Positions 26,129-33,917 of a DNA stretch of 64,000 bases are shown one piece after another. The notes under the pieces were generated by a model. The model saw nothing but the letters and a program-made list of their open reading frames with translations. It searched no databases and had not been told where the DNA came from. Positions within the stretch are counted from its first letter, which is position 1. Each line of letters opens with the position of its first letter. Source of the DNA: an uncultured Cohaesibacter sp. (GTDB lineage: Bacteria; Pseudomonadota; Alphaproteobacteria; Rhizobiales; Cohaesibacteraceae); contig NZ_OY762934.1 of the NCBI RefSeq assembly GCF_963667045.1, forward strand, positions 2,349,501 to 2,413,500, in the 5' to 3' direction. The translations under genes were made by a program, and so were the position numbers.

Positions 26129-26298
26129 ATGAAAGAATCTTCCATAATTTTATTGATTTCTAGTTATTTCTTTAATTATTTACCCAATTCAGATCGGAAA
26201 TGCAAATAGTCTCGACAAACTTTCGAAGCACCTTTCATGAGAGTTTTGCTAGTCTTGGAATTCCTAAAAACAATCACCAGATCAAGCGAGGCCTTCCA

Positions 26299-27312
26299 GT
26301 GCTCGAGAAATTTGAACGATATCCCCTCACCTTCGGCCCGACGCCGATCGAAAAGCTCCCTCGCCTGTCCGAGGCACTCGGCGGCAAGGTCGAGATCTAT
26401 GCCAAGCGCGAAGACTGCAACTCCGGTCTGGCGATGGGCGGCAACAAGCTGCGCAAGCTCGAATATATCATTCCCGATGCCATTGCTTCCGGCGCCGACA
26501 CGCTTGTATCCATCGGCGGTGTCCAGTCCAACCACACCCGCATGGTCGCCGCAGCGGCGGCCAAGATCGGCATGAAATGCGTTGTGGTTCAGGAAAAATG
26601 GGTGCCCCATTATGATGCGGTCTATGATCGCGTCGGCAACATTCTGATGACCCGCCTGATGGGTGCCGACAGTCGGCTGGTTGACGAGGGTTTCGACATC
26701 GGCATTCGCCAGAGCTGGGAAAATGCCATCCAGTCGGTCAAGGATGCGGGCGGCGTGCCCTATGCCATTCCGGCTGGTGCATCGGTGCATAAATATGGTG
26801 CTCTGGGCTACATCGGCTTTGCCGAAGAAGTGGCACAGCAGGAAGAAGAGCTGGGCTTCAAGTTCGACTATATCGTCGTTTGCGTCGTGACCGGCTCCAC
26901 GCAGGGCGGCATGATCGTTGGCTTTGCGGCTCAGGACCGCGCTGACCGGGTGATCGGCATCGACGCTTCGGCAACCCCTGAACAGACCCGCGCCCAGGTG
27001 CGCTCCATCGTCGACAACACCGCCGAGCTTGTCGAGCTTGGCCGCAAGGTGCGCGAAGACGAGATCGTCATTCTGAATGACTACGCCTATCCGGCCTATG
27101 GCGTGCCGTCCGATGAGACCAACGAAGCCATTCGCCTTGCCGCCCGCACCGAAGCAATGATGACCGATCCGGTTTATGAAGGCAAAAGCATGCAGGGTCT
27201 GATCGACCTGACCAAAAAGGGCTTCTTCCCTGAAGGCTCCAAGGTGCTCTACGCCCATCTGGGCGGTGCTCCGGCACTCAACGGCTACAGCTACTATTAC
27301 AAGGACGGCTAA
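26299..27312 (+). CDS. acdS: 1-aminocyclopropane-1-carboxylate deaminase
   Basis: AcdS cleaves the ethylene precursor ACC to ammonia and 2-oxobutyrate using PLP. With a GTG start at 26299 (GAGG upstream) the product is 337 residues, the family length, and begins (M)[19 protein letters not shown]. The PLP lysine is Lys50 in [10 protein letters not shown]. The residues that separate true ACC deaminases from D-cysteine desulfhydrases are present: Glu294 (DPVYEGKS) and Leu321 (LYAHLGG). An in-frame ATG at 26200 would add 33 unconserved residues. It is divergent from acdR; a strong terminator follows. Confidence 0.96.
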   Translation: MLEKFERYPLTFGPTPIEKLPRLSEALGGKVEIYAKREDCNSGLAMGGNKLRKLEYIIPDAIASGADTLVSIGGVQSNHTRMVAAAAAKIGMKCVVVQEKWVPHYDAVYDRVGNILMTRLMGADSRLVDEGFDIGIRQSWENAIQSVKDAGGVPYAIPAGASVHKYGALGYIGFAEEVAQQEEELGFKFDYIVVCVVTGSTQGGMIVGFAAQDRADRVIGIDASATPEQTRAQVRSIVDNTAELVELGRKVREDEIVILNDYAYPAYGVPSDETNEAIRLAARTEAMMTDPVYEGKSMQGLIDLTKKGFFPEGSKVLYAHLGGAPALNGYSYYYKDG

Positions 27313-27335
27313 GGTTCTGGTGCCAACCCGTCCGG

Positions 27336-27387
27336 GGTCCGCTCTTTTCAGTCCCCCCAATGTCTGAAGAGCGGACCTATTTTCATT
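27336..27387 (+). terminator. Terminator after acdS
   Basis: GGTCCGCTCTT (27336-27346) pairs perfectly with AAGAGCGGACC (27367-27377), followed by TATTTTCATT. It lies 24 bp after the acdS stop. The 20-base loop is longer than usual. Confidence 0.8.
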
Positions 27388-27529
27388 CTTGTCCCTCTTT
27401 ATTTGTCCTTCCTCTTTTATCCTTCCTCAAGGCAAATCCGCTAGCTTCGGTCCAGTCAGGACGCAATGATTCGGCGATAGGCCCAATGCGCGCCTGACCG
27501 GAGCCGGATTTTCAAGGAAGGACATCAGT

Positions 27530-28315
27530 ATGGCCGCCGCCGCCATTCGCGAAACCGATCTATACCCGCCGATCAAGCGCTATCTGGAAGAGCAGGGATA
27601 TGACGTCAAGGGCGAGGTAGGCGCGGTCGATATCATGGCTGCACGTGAGGATGACGATCCACTGATCGTCGAGTTGAAGGTCGGCTTCTCCCTGACCCTG
27701 TTCCATCAGGCCATCACGCGACAGAGCGTGACGGACGCTGTCTATATCGCCGTCCCCCACAGCTCCAGCCGTCCGTTTCAGAAGTCCCTCAAGAACAACA
27801 TCGCCCTGTGCCGACGGCTTGGGCTCGGATTGATCACCGTCCGCCTCAAGGATGGCTTCGTTACACCCCATCTGGATCCGGCTCCTTACGTCGCCCGCAA
27901 GATGAAGCCCCGCAAGACCAGGCTGTTGCGGGAGTTTGCCCGCCGGGTCGGCGACCCGAATGCCGGCGGCTCTTCCCGACACAAGGGGCTGGTGACCGCC
28001 TATCGGCAGGATGCCCTCAGATGTCTCCAGCATTTGGCCACATCAGGCCCGACCAAGGCGGCGCTGCTTGCCCGCACCACGGGCGTGGAAAACGCAAGGC
28101 GCATCATGTCCGATGATCATTATGGCTGGTTCGAGCGGGTCTCGATCGGCATCTACCAGATTACCCCGAAAGGAACGGCAGCCCTTGTCGACTATGCCGA
28201 CGATCTGGCGCGATTGGCTGGGCCCCATGTCGCCGAGCCTCAGGATAACACCGCAACGGACAGCAGCGCCACAGACCACAGCGACTCGGGGCCTCGCCAA
28301 ACGGGCAGCGCATAA
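27530..28315 (+). CDS. DUF2161 protein, PD-(D/E)XK nuclease-like fold
   Basis: A 261-residue protein with an N-terminal PD-(D/E)XK-like core. It shows ETDLYPPIKRYLEEQGYDVKG, then a conserved Asp in GAVDIMAA and the ELK of PLIVELKVGFS. A basic central region (RKMKPRKTRLLREFARR) and a helical/winged C-terminal part (about 165-235, GPTKAALLARTTGVENARRIM) follow. These features match DUF2161, described as a putative PD-(D/E)XK phosphodiesterase. It stands alone with its own SD (AAGGA). Substrate and role unknown; no defence-system partner is visible. Confidence 0.85.
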   Translation: MAAAAIRETDLYPPIKRYLEEQGYDVKGEVGAVDIMAAREDDDPLIVELKVGFSLTLFHQAITRQSVTDAVYIAVPHSSSRPFQKSLKNNIALCRRLGLGLITVRLKDGFVTPHLDPAPYVARKMKPRKTRLLREFARRVGDPNAGGSSRHKGLVTAYRQDALRCLQHLATSGPTKAALLARTTGVENARRIMSDDHYGWFERVSIGIYQITPKGTAALVDYADDLARLAGPHVAEPQDNTATDSSATDHSDSGPRQTGSA

Positions 28316-28553
28316 CAGCGCCGTCGGGCAATGACATCCTTGATAGTTTGTGCAAGCTTGCTTATTGCTTGACCTATTGTTGTGCAGCACCGGACAGGTG
28401 CGTCTTCTTCCGGACCGGGGATCAAGAGCAGCGGTAGCGGTTGCAACAGGGCCAGAGACCAGGCCTTGCGGCAAAAGCTTCATTCATTTTCAAGTCTGGC
28501 CGGGCAGCCGCCCATCGGCCAGAAAACCAGCACCACGAGATTTGGAGCGTGAC

Positions 28554-28994
28554 ATGAAAATTGCTGTATCCTCCCAGAATTTCCGCACGGTAACCAACCA
28601 CGCAGGAAAAGCCCGACGCTTCCTCGTCTATACGGTGGGCGAAGACCTCCAGCCGGTGGAAACCGATCGAATCGACATGCCCAAGGAAATGAGCATGCAT
28701 GAGTTCGGCAACAGTAGCGAAACCCATCCGCTCGACACTGTAGACGTCGTGCTGTCTGCCTCCTTCGGCGCGGGGTTTGCCCGCCGCATGCAGGCGCGTG
28801 GCCTGATCGCCAGCATCACTGACAAGACTGATCCACTGGACGCGGTCAAAGACTTCATGATGAACGGCCAGAAGCTGCCCCAGCTTTGCGAATGCAATCA
28901 TGATCACGGGCATGATCACGGGCATGATCACGACCATAGCCACGATCATGGCCACGATCATGGCCACGGTGGCGGCTGCGGCTGCGGCCACTGA
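28554..28994 (+). CDS. NifX/NafY-like (iron-molybdenum cofactor domain) protein with His-rich tail
   Basis: A 146-residue protein. Residues 1-105 resemble the dinitrogenase iron-molybdenum cofactor biosynthesis domain (KIAVSSQNFRTVTNHAGKARRF, later DVVLSASFGAGFARRM). Residues 112-146 are a metal-binding tail made of HDHGHDHG-type repeats and ending GGGCGCGH, with Cys at 112 and 114. No nitrogenase genes are nearby. Such stand-alone proteins are usually uncharacterised; a metal or Fe-S cluster carrier role is inferred. Start chosen at the Met that opens the conserved domain. Confidence 0.85.
   Translation: MKIAVSSQNFRTVTNHAGKARRFLVYTVGEDLQPVETDRIDMPKEMSMHEFGNSSETHPLDTVDVVLSASFGAGFARRMQARGLIASITDKTDPLDAVKDFMMNGQKLPQLCECNHDHGHDHGHDHDHSHDHGHDHGHGGGCGCGH
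28899..28970 (+). repeat. 12-bp tandem repeats encoding the His-rich tail
   Basis: CATGATCACGGG is repeated at 28899, 28911 and (as CATGATCACGAC) 28923, followed by related CACGATCATGGC units. The unit is a multiple of three, so copy-number changes would lengthen or shorten the His tail without a frameshift. Confidence 0.85.
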
Positions 28995-29063
28995 TAGCCA
29001 GGCCCGTCTTGAGCTTCCTGCCCTGATTGTTGCTCAGGGATTGTCAGATTATTGAGACCAAAC

Positions 29064-29102
29064 ACACCAGAGAGCTCGAGCAGATCTCTGGTGTTTATTT
29101 TT
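29064..29102 (+). terminator. Terminator after the NifX-like gene
   Basis: ACACCAGAGA (29064-29073) pairs with TCTCTGGTGT (29085-29094) across an 11-base loop, then TTATTTTT. A strong, perfect stem. Confidence 0.9.
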
Positions 29103-29420
29103 CCGGCTCAACGAAGCGATGTGAGCCGAATGCAATGGGGGCTTGCCGACTCTCAGGAATACCCACTCTCCTCCCCCAAAAGCGATTGAAAGCACGCTGC
29201 TTTGACGATGCCTGAAGATGCTCACATGCGTCACAGCCCATTCACCCCTTTCTCATCCCTCCATAAGTGGCAGAAATATGCGGCGTTCCCGACCCTTTGT
29301 GTTTTTTTTGCAACAACGAATTTGAATTGACAAATGGACTCTGAAAGTATGTTTGCGATTTACAATTTAACGAGTATTGTCTCCTTGTCGCAAGCTTATA
29401 CAAATACTAGGGTCAGAATT
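29103..29420 (+). promoter_or_regulatory. Porin promoter and leader region
   Basis: 318 bp without a gene, AT-rich towards the porin. TTGACA (29327-29332) followed 15 bp later by TATGTT (29348-29353) is a candidate promoter. TGTCGCAAGC at 29386-29395, 25 nt before the ATG, is the exact complement of the loop motif duplicated at 31828 and 31892 (see findings). An AGGG ribosome site precedes the start. Confidence 0.5.
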
Positions 29421-30524
29421 ATGAACATCAAGAGCCTCATCCTCGGTTCTGCAGCCGCTCTCGTAGCTGGCGGTGCCGCTCAGGCAGCAGATCTGCCGGT
29501 AGCAGAACCTGTAGATTACGTAAAAGTTTGCGACGCATACGGCGCTGGCTATTTCTTCATCCCAGGCACCGACACCTGCCTGAAGATCAGCGGTTATGCT
29601 CGTACTGAAGCAACCTTCAACGAAGGTGACCGCGCCACCCAGAAATTCGACCTCTGGGCTCGTGGCCAGGTTAACTTCGAAGCCAAAGAAGAAACCGAAT
29701 TTGGAACCCTGTCTTCCCACGTTCGCTTTGAAGGCGACGTTGGCAAGGGCGAAGATGGCAACATCGACCTGAAACGTGCATATATGTCTCTCGGTGGCCT
29801 CTATGCTGGTTATCTGCCTTCTGGTGGCATTGTTGACTACGTTGGCGACATGTACGGCGGCGACTATGACCTCGGCGATACCGAAGCTGGTCAGATCGGC
29901 TATAACATGGCTCTGGGCAACGGCGTTACCGCTACCCTCGGCATTGCAGGCAACAAGCACCTCGGCGGCGATTGGGCTGGCCAGACCACTCCTGCGCTGG
30001 TTGCACGTTTGAAAGTTGATCAGGCTTGGGGTTCCGTCTCTGTTGGCGGTCTGGTTACTCAGGCTCGTTATGCCGACGCAGCCTACGACAATGACGTTGC
30101 ATTTTCCGCAGCCGCTGGTGGTATCTTCAACCTCGACATGCTGTCCGAAGGCTCCAACATCGCTCTGAACGGCTTCTACACTGAAGGCGCAATGGCTTGG
30201 AACGGCATCTCCGACTCCGACTTCATGATCGACGGCGAAGATGGCGAACTCAACGAACTGTATGGTGTATCCGCAAGCTTGAAATACGCTTTTGCTGACA
30301 ACCTGTGGGCCGTCGTTTCCGGTGGCTATGGCGACTACAACGACAAAGGCGCAACCAACCACGACTATGACTTCTACACCGTATCTGGTGAAGTTGGCTA
30401 CAAGCCGGTTAAAAACCTGAAAGTTGTCGCTGGTATCCAGTACACCGACCGCGACTTCGACTTTACCACCCCGGCCGACACCGAAGTGTGGGAAGGCAAA
30501 CTGCGTCTGCAGCGCGACTTCTAA
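29421..30524 (+). CDS. Outer-membrane porin, alphaproteobacterial type
   Basis: A 367-residue porin of the Rhizobiales Omp2/RopA-like type. The signal peptide (about 1-22, GSAAALVAGGAAQA) precedes ADLPVAEPVDYVKVCDAYGAGYFFIPGTDTCLKISGYAR, which carries the paired cysteines typical of these porins. The rest is alternating beta-strand sequence ending in a C-terminal aromatic (QRDF), the outer-membrane insertion signal. Codon use favours frequent codons, suggesting high expression. A strong terminator follows. The leader contains a candidate antisense target, noted separately. Confidence 0.95.
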   Translation: MNIKSLILGSAAALVAGGAAQAADLPVAEPVDYVKVCDAYGAGYFFIPGTDTCLKISGYARTEATFNEGDRATQKFDLWARGQVNFEAKEETEFGTLSSHVRFEGDVGKGEDGNIDLKRAYMSLGGLYAGYLPSGGIVDYVGDMYGGDYDLGDTEAGQIGYNMALGNGVTATLGIAGNKHLGGDWAGQTTPALVARLKVDQAWGSVSVGGLVTQARYADAAYDNDVAFSAAAGGIFNLDMLSEGSNIALNGFYTEGAMAWNGISDSDFMIDGEDGELNELYGVSASLKYAFADNLWAVVSGGYGDYNDKGATNHDYDFYTVSGEVGYKPVKNLKVVAGIQYTDRDFDFTTPADTEVWEGKLRLQRDF

Positions 30525-30552
30525 GAACAGTTCCAACTATTTGAGATACAGG

Positions 30553-30584
30553 TCCCGGGAGCTTATGCTTCCGGGATTTTTTTG
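30553..30584 (+). terminator. Terminator after the porin gene
   Basis: TCCCGGGAGC (30553-30562) pairs with GCTTCCGGGA (30567-30576) with one mismatch, then seven Ts. Located 28 bp after the porin stop. Confidence 0.92.
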
Positions 30585-30768
30585 TTCCGGAAACGGCTGG
30601 CCCAGAAGCAGCTGGCCCAGAAACAACAAGCAATGTCGGCGAACGGAACATACAGAAAAGGCTGAACCCCCAGGGTCCAGCCTTCAAACCGTTACAATCC
30701 CGTCACACCCGCCCCGGTATCCTCACCAGATCATGTCCCGTAGACTCAGCGTCGAACAGTGACATTCA

Positions 30769-31344
30769 TCATGCGGCCTCACCGGGCGAGGCCAACGCCA
30801 GAATGGATGCGGTCAGCGTATCCAGAAGCTTGTGCAATTCCTCAAGCGAAGAAGCCTTGCCACATTTCATTTCGCGGCATGTCATGATGATAAAATCCGC
30901 CATATGAGCCGGGCATTGACCGGACGCGCCGATATATTTGGTGTAGGGAACAAAGAGTTCGGCCAGAAACTGGCGATGTTCCTGCTTCAACTTGGCGATC
31001 GCCGGATGATTGTTCATTGACTCGTCTGCCCAGAGCGTTCTGGCTTCCGGGTGCTTCTGCAGAAACAGAAACGGACCAATAACAAGATGCTCGAAATAGA
31101 TCTGCAACTGATCGCGCAAAGACGAGCAATGGGTAATGTCTTCGCGGACCTTTGTCAGATGCTGCTTAAAAACATAGCAAGATGTTTCCGCATAAAGATC
31201 CTCCTTGTTGGCAAACACGGCATAAACGGTCTGCCTGGACAAGCCGGCCTGTTTTGCAACGTCTGTCATGGAGGTACGGTTATACCCATAGCGAGAAATC
31301 AGTTCTTTAGCAGCCAGTATGACTTTCTCTTTTGTATCGACCAT
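30769..31344 (-). CDS. TetR/AcrR-family transcriptional regulator
   Basis: A 191-residue TetR-type regulator (from Met at 31344). The helix-turn-helix is VILAAKELISRYGYNRTSM, then VAKQAGLSRQTVYAVFANKEDLY, and a helical ligand domain follows. In-frame alternatives upstream are ATG at 31359 and TTG at 31392; none has an ideal ribosome site. It is convergent with the porin. GCTTGCAACACAT (31347-31359, plus strand) lies directly upstream of its start and resembles the loop motif repeated at 31824 and 31888. Ligand unknown. Confidence 0.88.
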   Translation of the reverse strand: MVDTKEKVILAAKELISRYGYNRTSMTDVAKQAGLSRQTVYAVFANKEDLYAETSCYVFKQHLTKVREDITHCSSLRDQLQIYFEHLVIGPFLFLQKHPEARTLWADESMNNHPAIAKLKQEHRQFLAELFVPYTKYIGASGQCPAHMADFIIMTCREMKCGKASSLEELHKLLDTLTASILALASPGEAA

Positions 31345-31503
31345 TCGCTTGCAACACATCCTGCGACGGGAATGTGCTTCCTCTGTTTGCAATAAAAGGT
31401 GCTGTCACTCTTCGTTCAATTTTTAGTGATCGTGGTGACAATTTTTTTCTGTAACAACACTAAACGAAAAGCGGTTTTCTGTAAATTTTTTTCACCTGAA
31501 AGA

Positions 31504-31532
31504 TTGACAGTTGCTGTAATTTTGTCTATTTT
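31504..31532 (+). promoter_or_regulatory. Sigma-70-like promoter
   Basis: TTGACA (31504-31509), a 17-bp spacer and TATTTT (31527-31532). Start of transcription would be near 31539, upstream of the phased repeats and stem-loops. Confidence 0.55.
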
Positions 31533-31568
31533 GATTTTACAAACTTGATGAGTTAGTAATGTCTTTTT

Positions 31569-31624
31569 GGTCAAATTGAACACTGTTGAATAGGTCAAAG
31601 TTTAGAAACATTGGCCGGGTCAAA
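31569..31624 (+). repeat. Three phased GGTCAAA direct repeats
   Basis: GGTCAAA occurs at 31569-31575, 31593-31599 and 31618-31624, spaced 24 and 25 bp apart. They lie downstream of the candidate promoter. Regular spacing of a bit over two helical turns suggests protein binding or an RNA feature. Confidence 0.6.
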
Positions 31625-31651
31625 AAGTAAAACACTTATCGGGGAGCAAAT

Positions 31652-31882
31652 ATGAAAATACTCGCTGACTCAAACGAGACAGATGTTAAGTATTTGAATT
31701 TTTGTGGGAAAAAAGATTCGATGTGTGATGTGCTGAAACTGCGAATTTCAGACACATCACATCAAAGAGATACCGCTCTAATACCGCGTCAACGGATTGG
31801 ATCGGTTACAGTCTGTCCATCAAACTGCTTGCGACACATGATGGACGCTGCCGTCACGGGGCGAGTCTGGTTACCTGTCTAA
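31652..31882 (+). CDS. Possible 76-residue protein, unknown
   Basis: An open frame beginning MKILADSNETDVKYLNFCGK, with a strong GGGGAG ribosome site five bases before the ATG. Its 3' half runs through the first two stem-loops (31720-31846), and I recognise no domain. It may be a genuine small protein, the leader of a dual-function RNA, a decayed gene, or chance. Cys and Arg content rises in the part overlapping the hairpins, as expected if structure rather than coding drives that sequence. Confidence 0.25.
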   Translation: MKILADSNETDVKYLNFCGKKDSMCDVLKLRISDTSHQRDTALIPRQRIGSVTVCPSNCLRHMMDAAVTGRVWLPV

Positions 31883-31981
31883 GCTTTACTGCTTGCGACA
31901 CCTGACAGGTAGTTCTTGCTCCGTGACGGAATTTATATCATTGGATTTTCTGATTGAAAAGAGGCCTGACGGTCTTTCAAT
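31720..31981 (+). ncRNA. Candidate structured regulatory RNA with duplicated loop motif
   Basis: Four stem-loops in 262 bp. The first (31720-31763) pairs GATG...CTGAAA with TTTCAG...CATC. The second (31815-31846) pairs GTCCATCA with TGATGGAC. The third pairs TACCTGTC (31872-31879) with GACAGGTA (31904-31911), nested in CCGTCACGG (31851-31859) pairing with CCGTGACGG (31921-31929). The fourth (31953-31981) pairs ATTGAAA with TTTCAAT. Loops two and three both contain ACTGCTTGCGACAC (31824-31837, 31888-31901) although their stems differ. A promoter-like sequence lies upstream at 31504. No U-tract terminator follows directly. Structure is seen; transcription is inferred. Confidence 0.5.
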
Positions 31982-32227
31982 TGATGTAACTGTGTAAATT
32001 AGTCGTATCCTCCCTAAATCTGTTGCTTATGGTTGGGTTTTCCACAGACGGCAAGGCTCTAGTCGAGCCTTTCAGGTCGCCTCGTCACCATTCTGTTCCC
32101 TGTTTGCCAACGCGCCACAGCCATTTCGCGCATCCCTTCCCACTGCTGCGGACCTCTCTACGCGTCACCTTCATACTTGTCTAACGAAGAAAAGACGGCC
32201 TGCGCACCTTGCTGGAGCGCAAGACAG

Positions 32228-32255
32228 AAAAGGGTGCCCTATTCGACACCCTTTT
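32228..32255. terminator. Bidirectional terminator
   Basis: AAAAGGGTG (32228-32236) pairs with CACCCTTTT (32247-32255) across a ten-base loop. The stem ends give T-rich tracts on either strand. It lies 30 bp past the end of the leftward ABC operon and may also stop rightward transcripts from the structured region. Confidence 0.8.
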
Positions 32256-32284
32256 CCTGCTTCTTGATTGGAAAGAAGAAGTGA

Positions 32285-33904
32285 TCAGGCCGAGATCGGT
32301 TCCAGATCGAATGCTGCTGCCATCAGCTGTTTGGTATATAGCTCACGTGGCGCATCGAAAATCTGTTCCGTCAGCCCTTCCTCGACAATAACCCCCTGTT
32401 TCATCACCATGACGTAATCCGACATGGCTCGAACCACAGAGAGGTCGTGCGAGATGAAGAGATAGGACAGATTGTTCTTCTCCTGCAGATCCCGTAACAG
32501 CTCGACGATCTGCTTCTGAACGGACCGGTCGAGGGCAGAGGTCGGCTCATCCAGCACCACAATGCGCGGCTTGAGCACCATGGCACGGGCGATGGCGATG
32601 CGCTGACGCTGGCCTCCCGAGAACTCATGCGGGTAGCGGTTTCGCATGGCCGGGTCGAGCTGCACTTCCTCCAGAGCTTCAATGGCCCGCAGATCGCGCT
32701 CTCGTGCCGACAGCTCCGGATGATGGACCAGCAACCCTTCAGTGATGATCTGGCCAACCATCATGCGCGGGGAAAGCGAGCCGAACGGGTCCTGGAACAC
32801 CAACTGCAAGCGCTTTCTGTGTTCCCGCATGGCGTCCTGGGAGATGTGGCTCATATCCTCGCCATCAAGCATCACTTCGCCGCTTATGTTGGTCAGCCGC
32901 AAGAGGGCACGACCGAGGGTGGATTTTCCCGATCCTGATTCCCCAACGATGCCAATGGTCTGGCCCTGATGCAGGCGGAGATCGACATTGTTGACGGCCC
33001 GCAACTCATGCTTCTGGGTACCAAAGGCGCCGGACGTGATGTTGAAGGTCACGTTTACGCCCTTGCCCTCCAGCAGGATGGGAGCATCGGCAGCAGGAGC
33101 GGGTTTCTGGCCTTCCGGCTCAGCCGACAGCAGCATTTGCGTGTATTCATGCTGCGGATTGTCGAAGATGGTCTTGGTATTGCCTTCCTCCACCACTTCA
33201 CCGGTTTTCATGACATAGACGCGGTCGGCAAAGCGCCGCACGATGTTAAGATCGTGGGTGATGAAGAGAATGGCCATGCCCAGTTTCCTCTGCAAATCGG
33301 CAAGAAGCTGCAGAATCTGGGCCTGAATGGTCACATCAAGGGCTGTCGTTGGCTCATCGGCGATCAGCAGATCCGGGTTGTTGGCCAGAGCCATGGCGAT
33401 CATGACTCGCTGGCGCTGGCCGCCAGACATTTCGTGTGGGTAGGACTTGAGCCGGTTCTTCGGATCTGGGATGCCAACCAGTTCCAGAAGTTCCAGCGCC
33501 CGTGCCATGGCACGCTTTCGGTCCATTTTCTGGTGTACCTGCAACGGTTCGCAGATCTGGCGCCCGATCGTGTAGAGCGGATCAAGCGAGGTCATCGGCT
33601 CCTGGAAGATCATCGTCATCTTCGAGCCGCGGTAGCTGTTAAGCTTGCGGCGGGAAAGACCAAGGATCTCCTGGCCTTCATATCTGACCGAACCTGTCGC
33701 CCAGCCGTTGTCGGCCAGAAGGCCCATGGCGGACATCATCACCTGGCTCTTGCCAGAGCCGGATTCGCCCACCACGGCAACGGTTTCGCCCTTTTCGATA
33801 TGCATGTGGATGCCGCGCACCGCATGAATATCCTTGTCGGAGTTGGTGCTGAAATGCACGTTGAGATCATTGATATCGAGCAGAGGTGTCTTGGTATCTG
33901 TCAT
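32285..33904 (-). CDS. Oligopeptide-type ABC transporter, fused double ATPase (OppDF-like)
   Basis: A 539-residue protein with two consecutive ATPase domains, as in fused DppD/DppF-type proteins. Each has Walker A GESGSGKS, signature (MSGGQRQR and FSGGQRQR) and Walker B ([12 protein letters not shown] and [12 protein letters not shown]). The start at 33904 (MTDTKTPLL) has AGGAGG nine bases upstream; a Met three codons earlier abuts that site and is unlikely. Last gene of the operon, followed by a terminator. It energises the two permeases just upstream. Confidence 0.95.
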   Translation of the reverse strand: MTDTKTPLLDINDLNVHFSTNSDKDIHAVRGIHMHIEKGETVAVVGESGSGKSQVMMSAMGLLADNGWATGSVRYEGQEILGLSRRKLNSYRGSKMTMIFQEPMTSLDPLYTIGRQICEPLQVHQKMDRKRAMARALELLELVGIPDPKNRLKSYPHEMSGGQRQRVMIAMALANNPDLLIADEPTTALDVTIQAQILQLLADLQRKLGMAILFITHDLNIVRRFADRVYVMKTGEVVEEGNTKTIFDNPQHEYTQMLLSAEPEGQKPAPAADAPILLEGKGVNVTFNITSGAFGTQKHELRAVNNVDLRLHQGQTIGIVGESGSGKSTLGRALLRLTNISGEVMLDGEDMSHISQDAMREHRKRLQLVFQDPFGSLSPRMMVGQIITEGLLVHHPELSARERDLRAIEALEEVQLDPAMRNRYPHEFSGGQRQRIAIARAMVLKPRIVVLDEPTSALDRSVQKQIVELLRDLQEKNNLSYLFISHDLSVVRAMSDYVMVMKQGVIVEEGLTEQIFDAPRELYTKQLMAAAFDLEPISA

Positions 33905-33917
33905 GGTTCCCATCCTC

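Larger units (their letters stand above)
31345..32284. other. 940-bp AT-rich, gene-poor structured region
   Basis: Between the TetR-type gene and the convergent ABC transporter operon there is no confident gene. The left half is strongly AT-rich. It holds TTTTCTGTAA twice (31445-31454, 31475-31484), a consensus-like rightward promoter (31504), three phased GGTCAAA repeats, and a series of stem-loops between 31720 and 31981. A further hairpin (AAGGCTC/GAGCCTT) lies at 32053-32071. The elements are listed separately. Confidence 0.8.

Noticed and set aside
31872..31911. Lux-box-like ACCTGTC...GACAGGT
   Set aside because: Half-sites are separated by 26 bp rather than forming a 20-bp lux box, and no luxR/luxI gene is present; the stem-loop reading explains it better.
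31720..31981. Integron attC sites or CRISPR repeats
   Set aside because: No R'/R'' core sites, no integrase, no repeat-spacer array and no cas genes; the stems differ while the loops match, which is the reverse of CRISPR.
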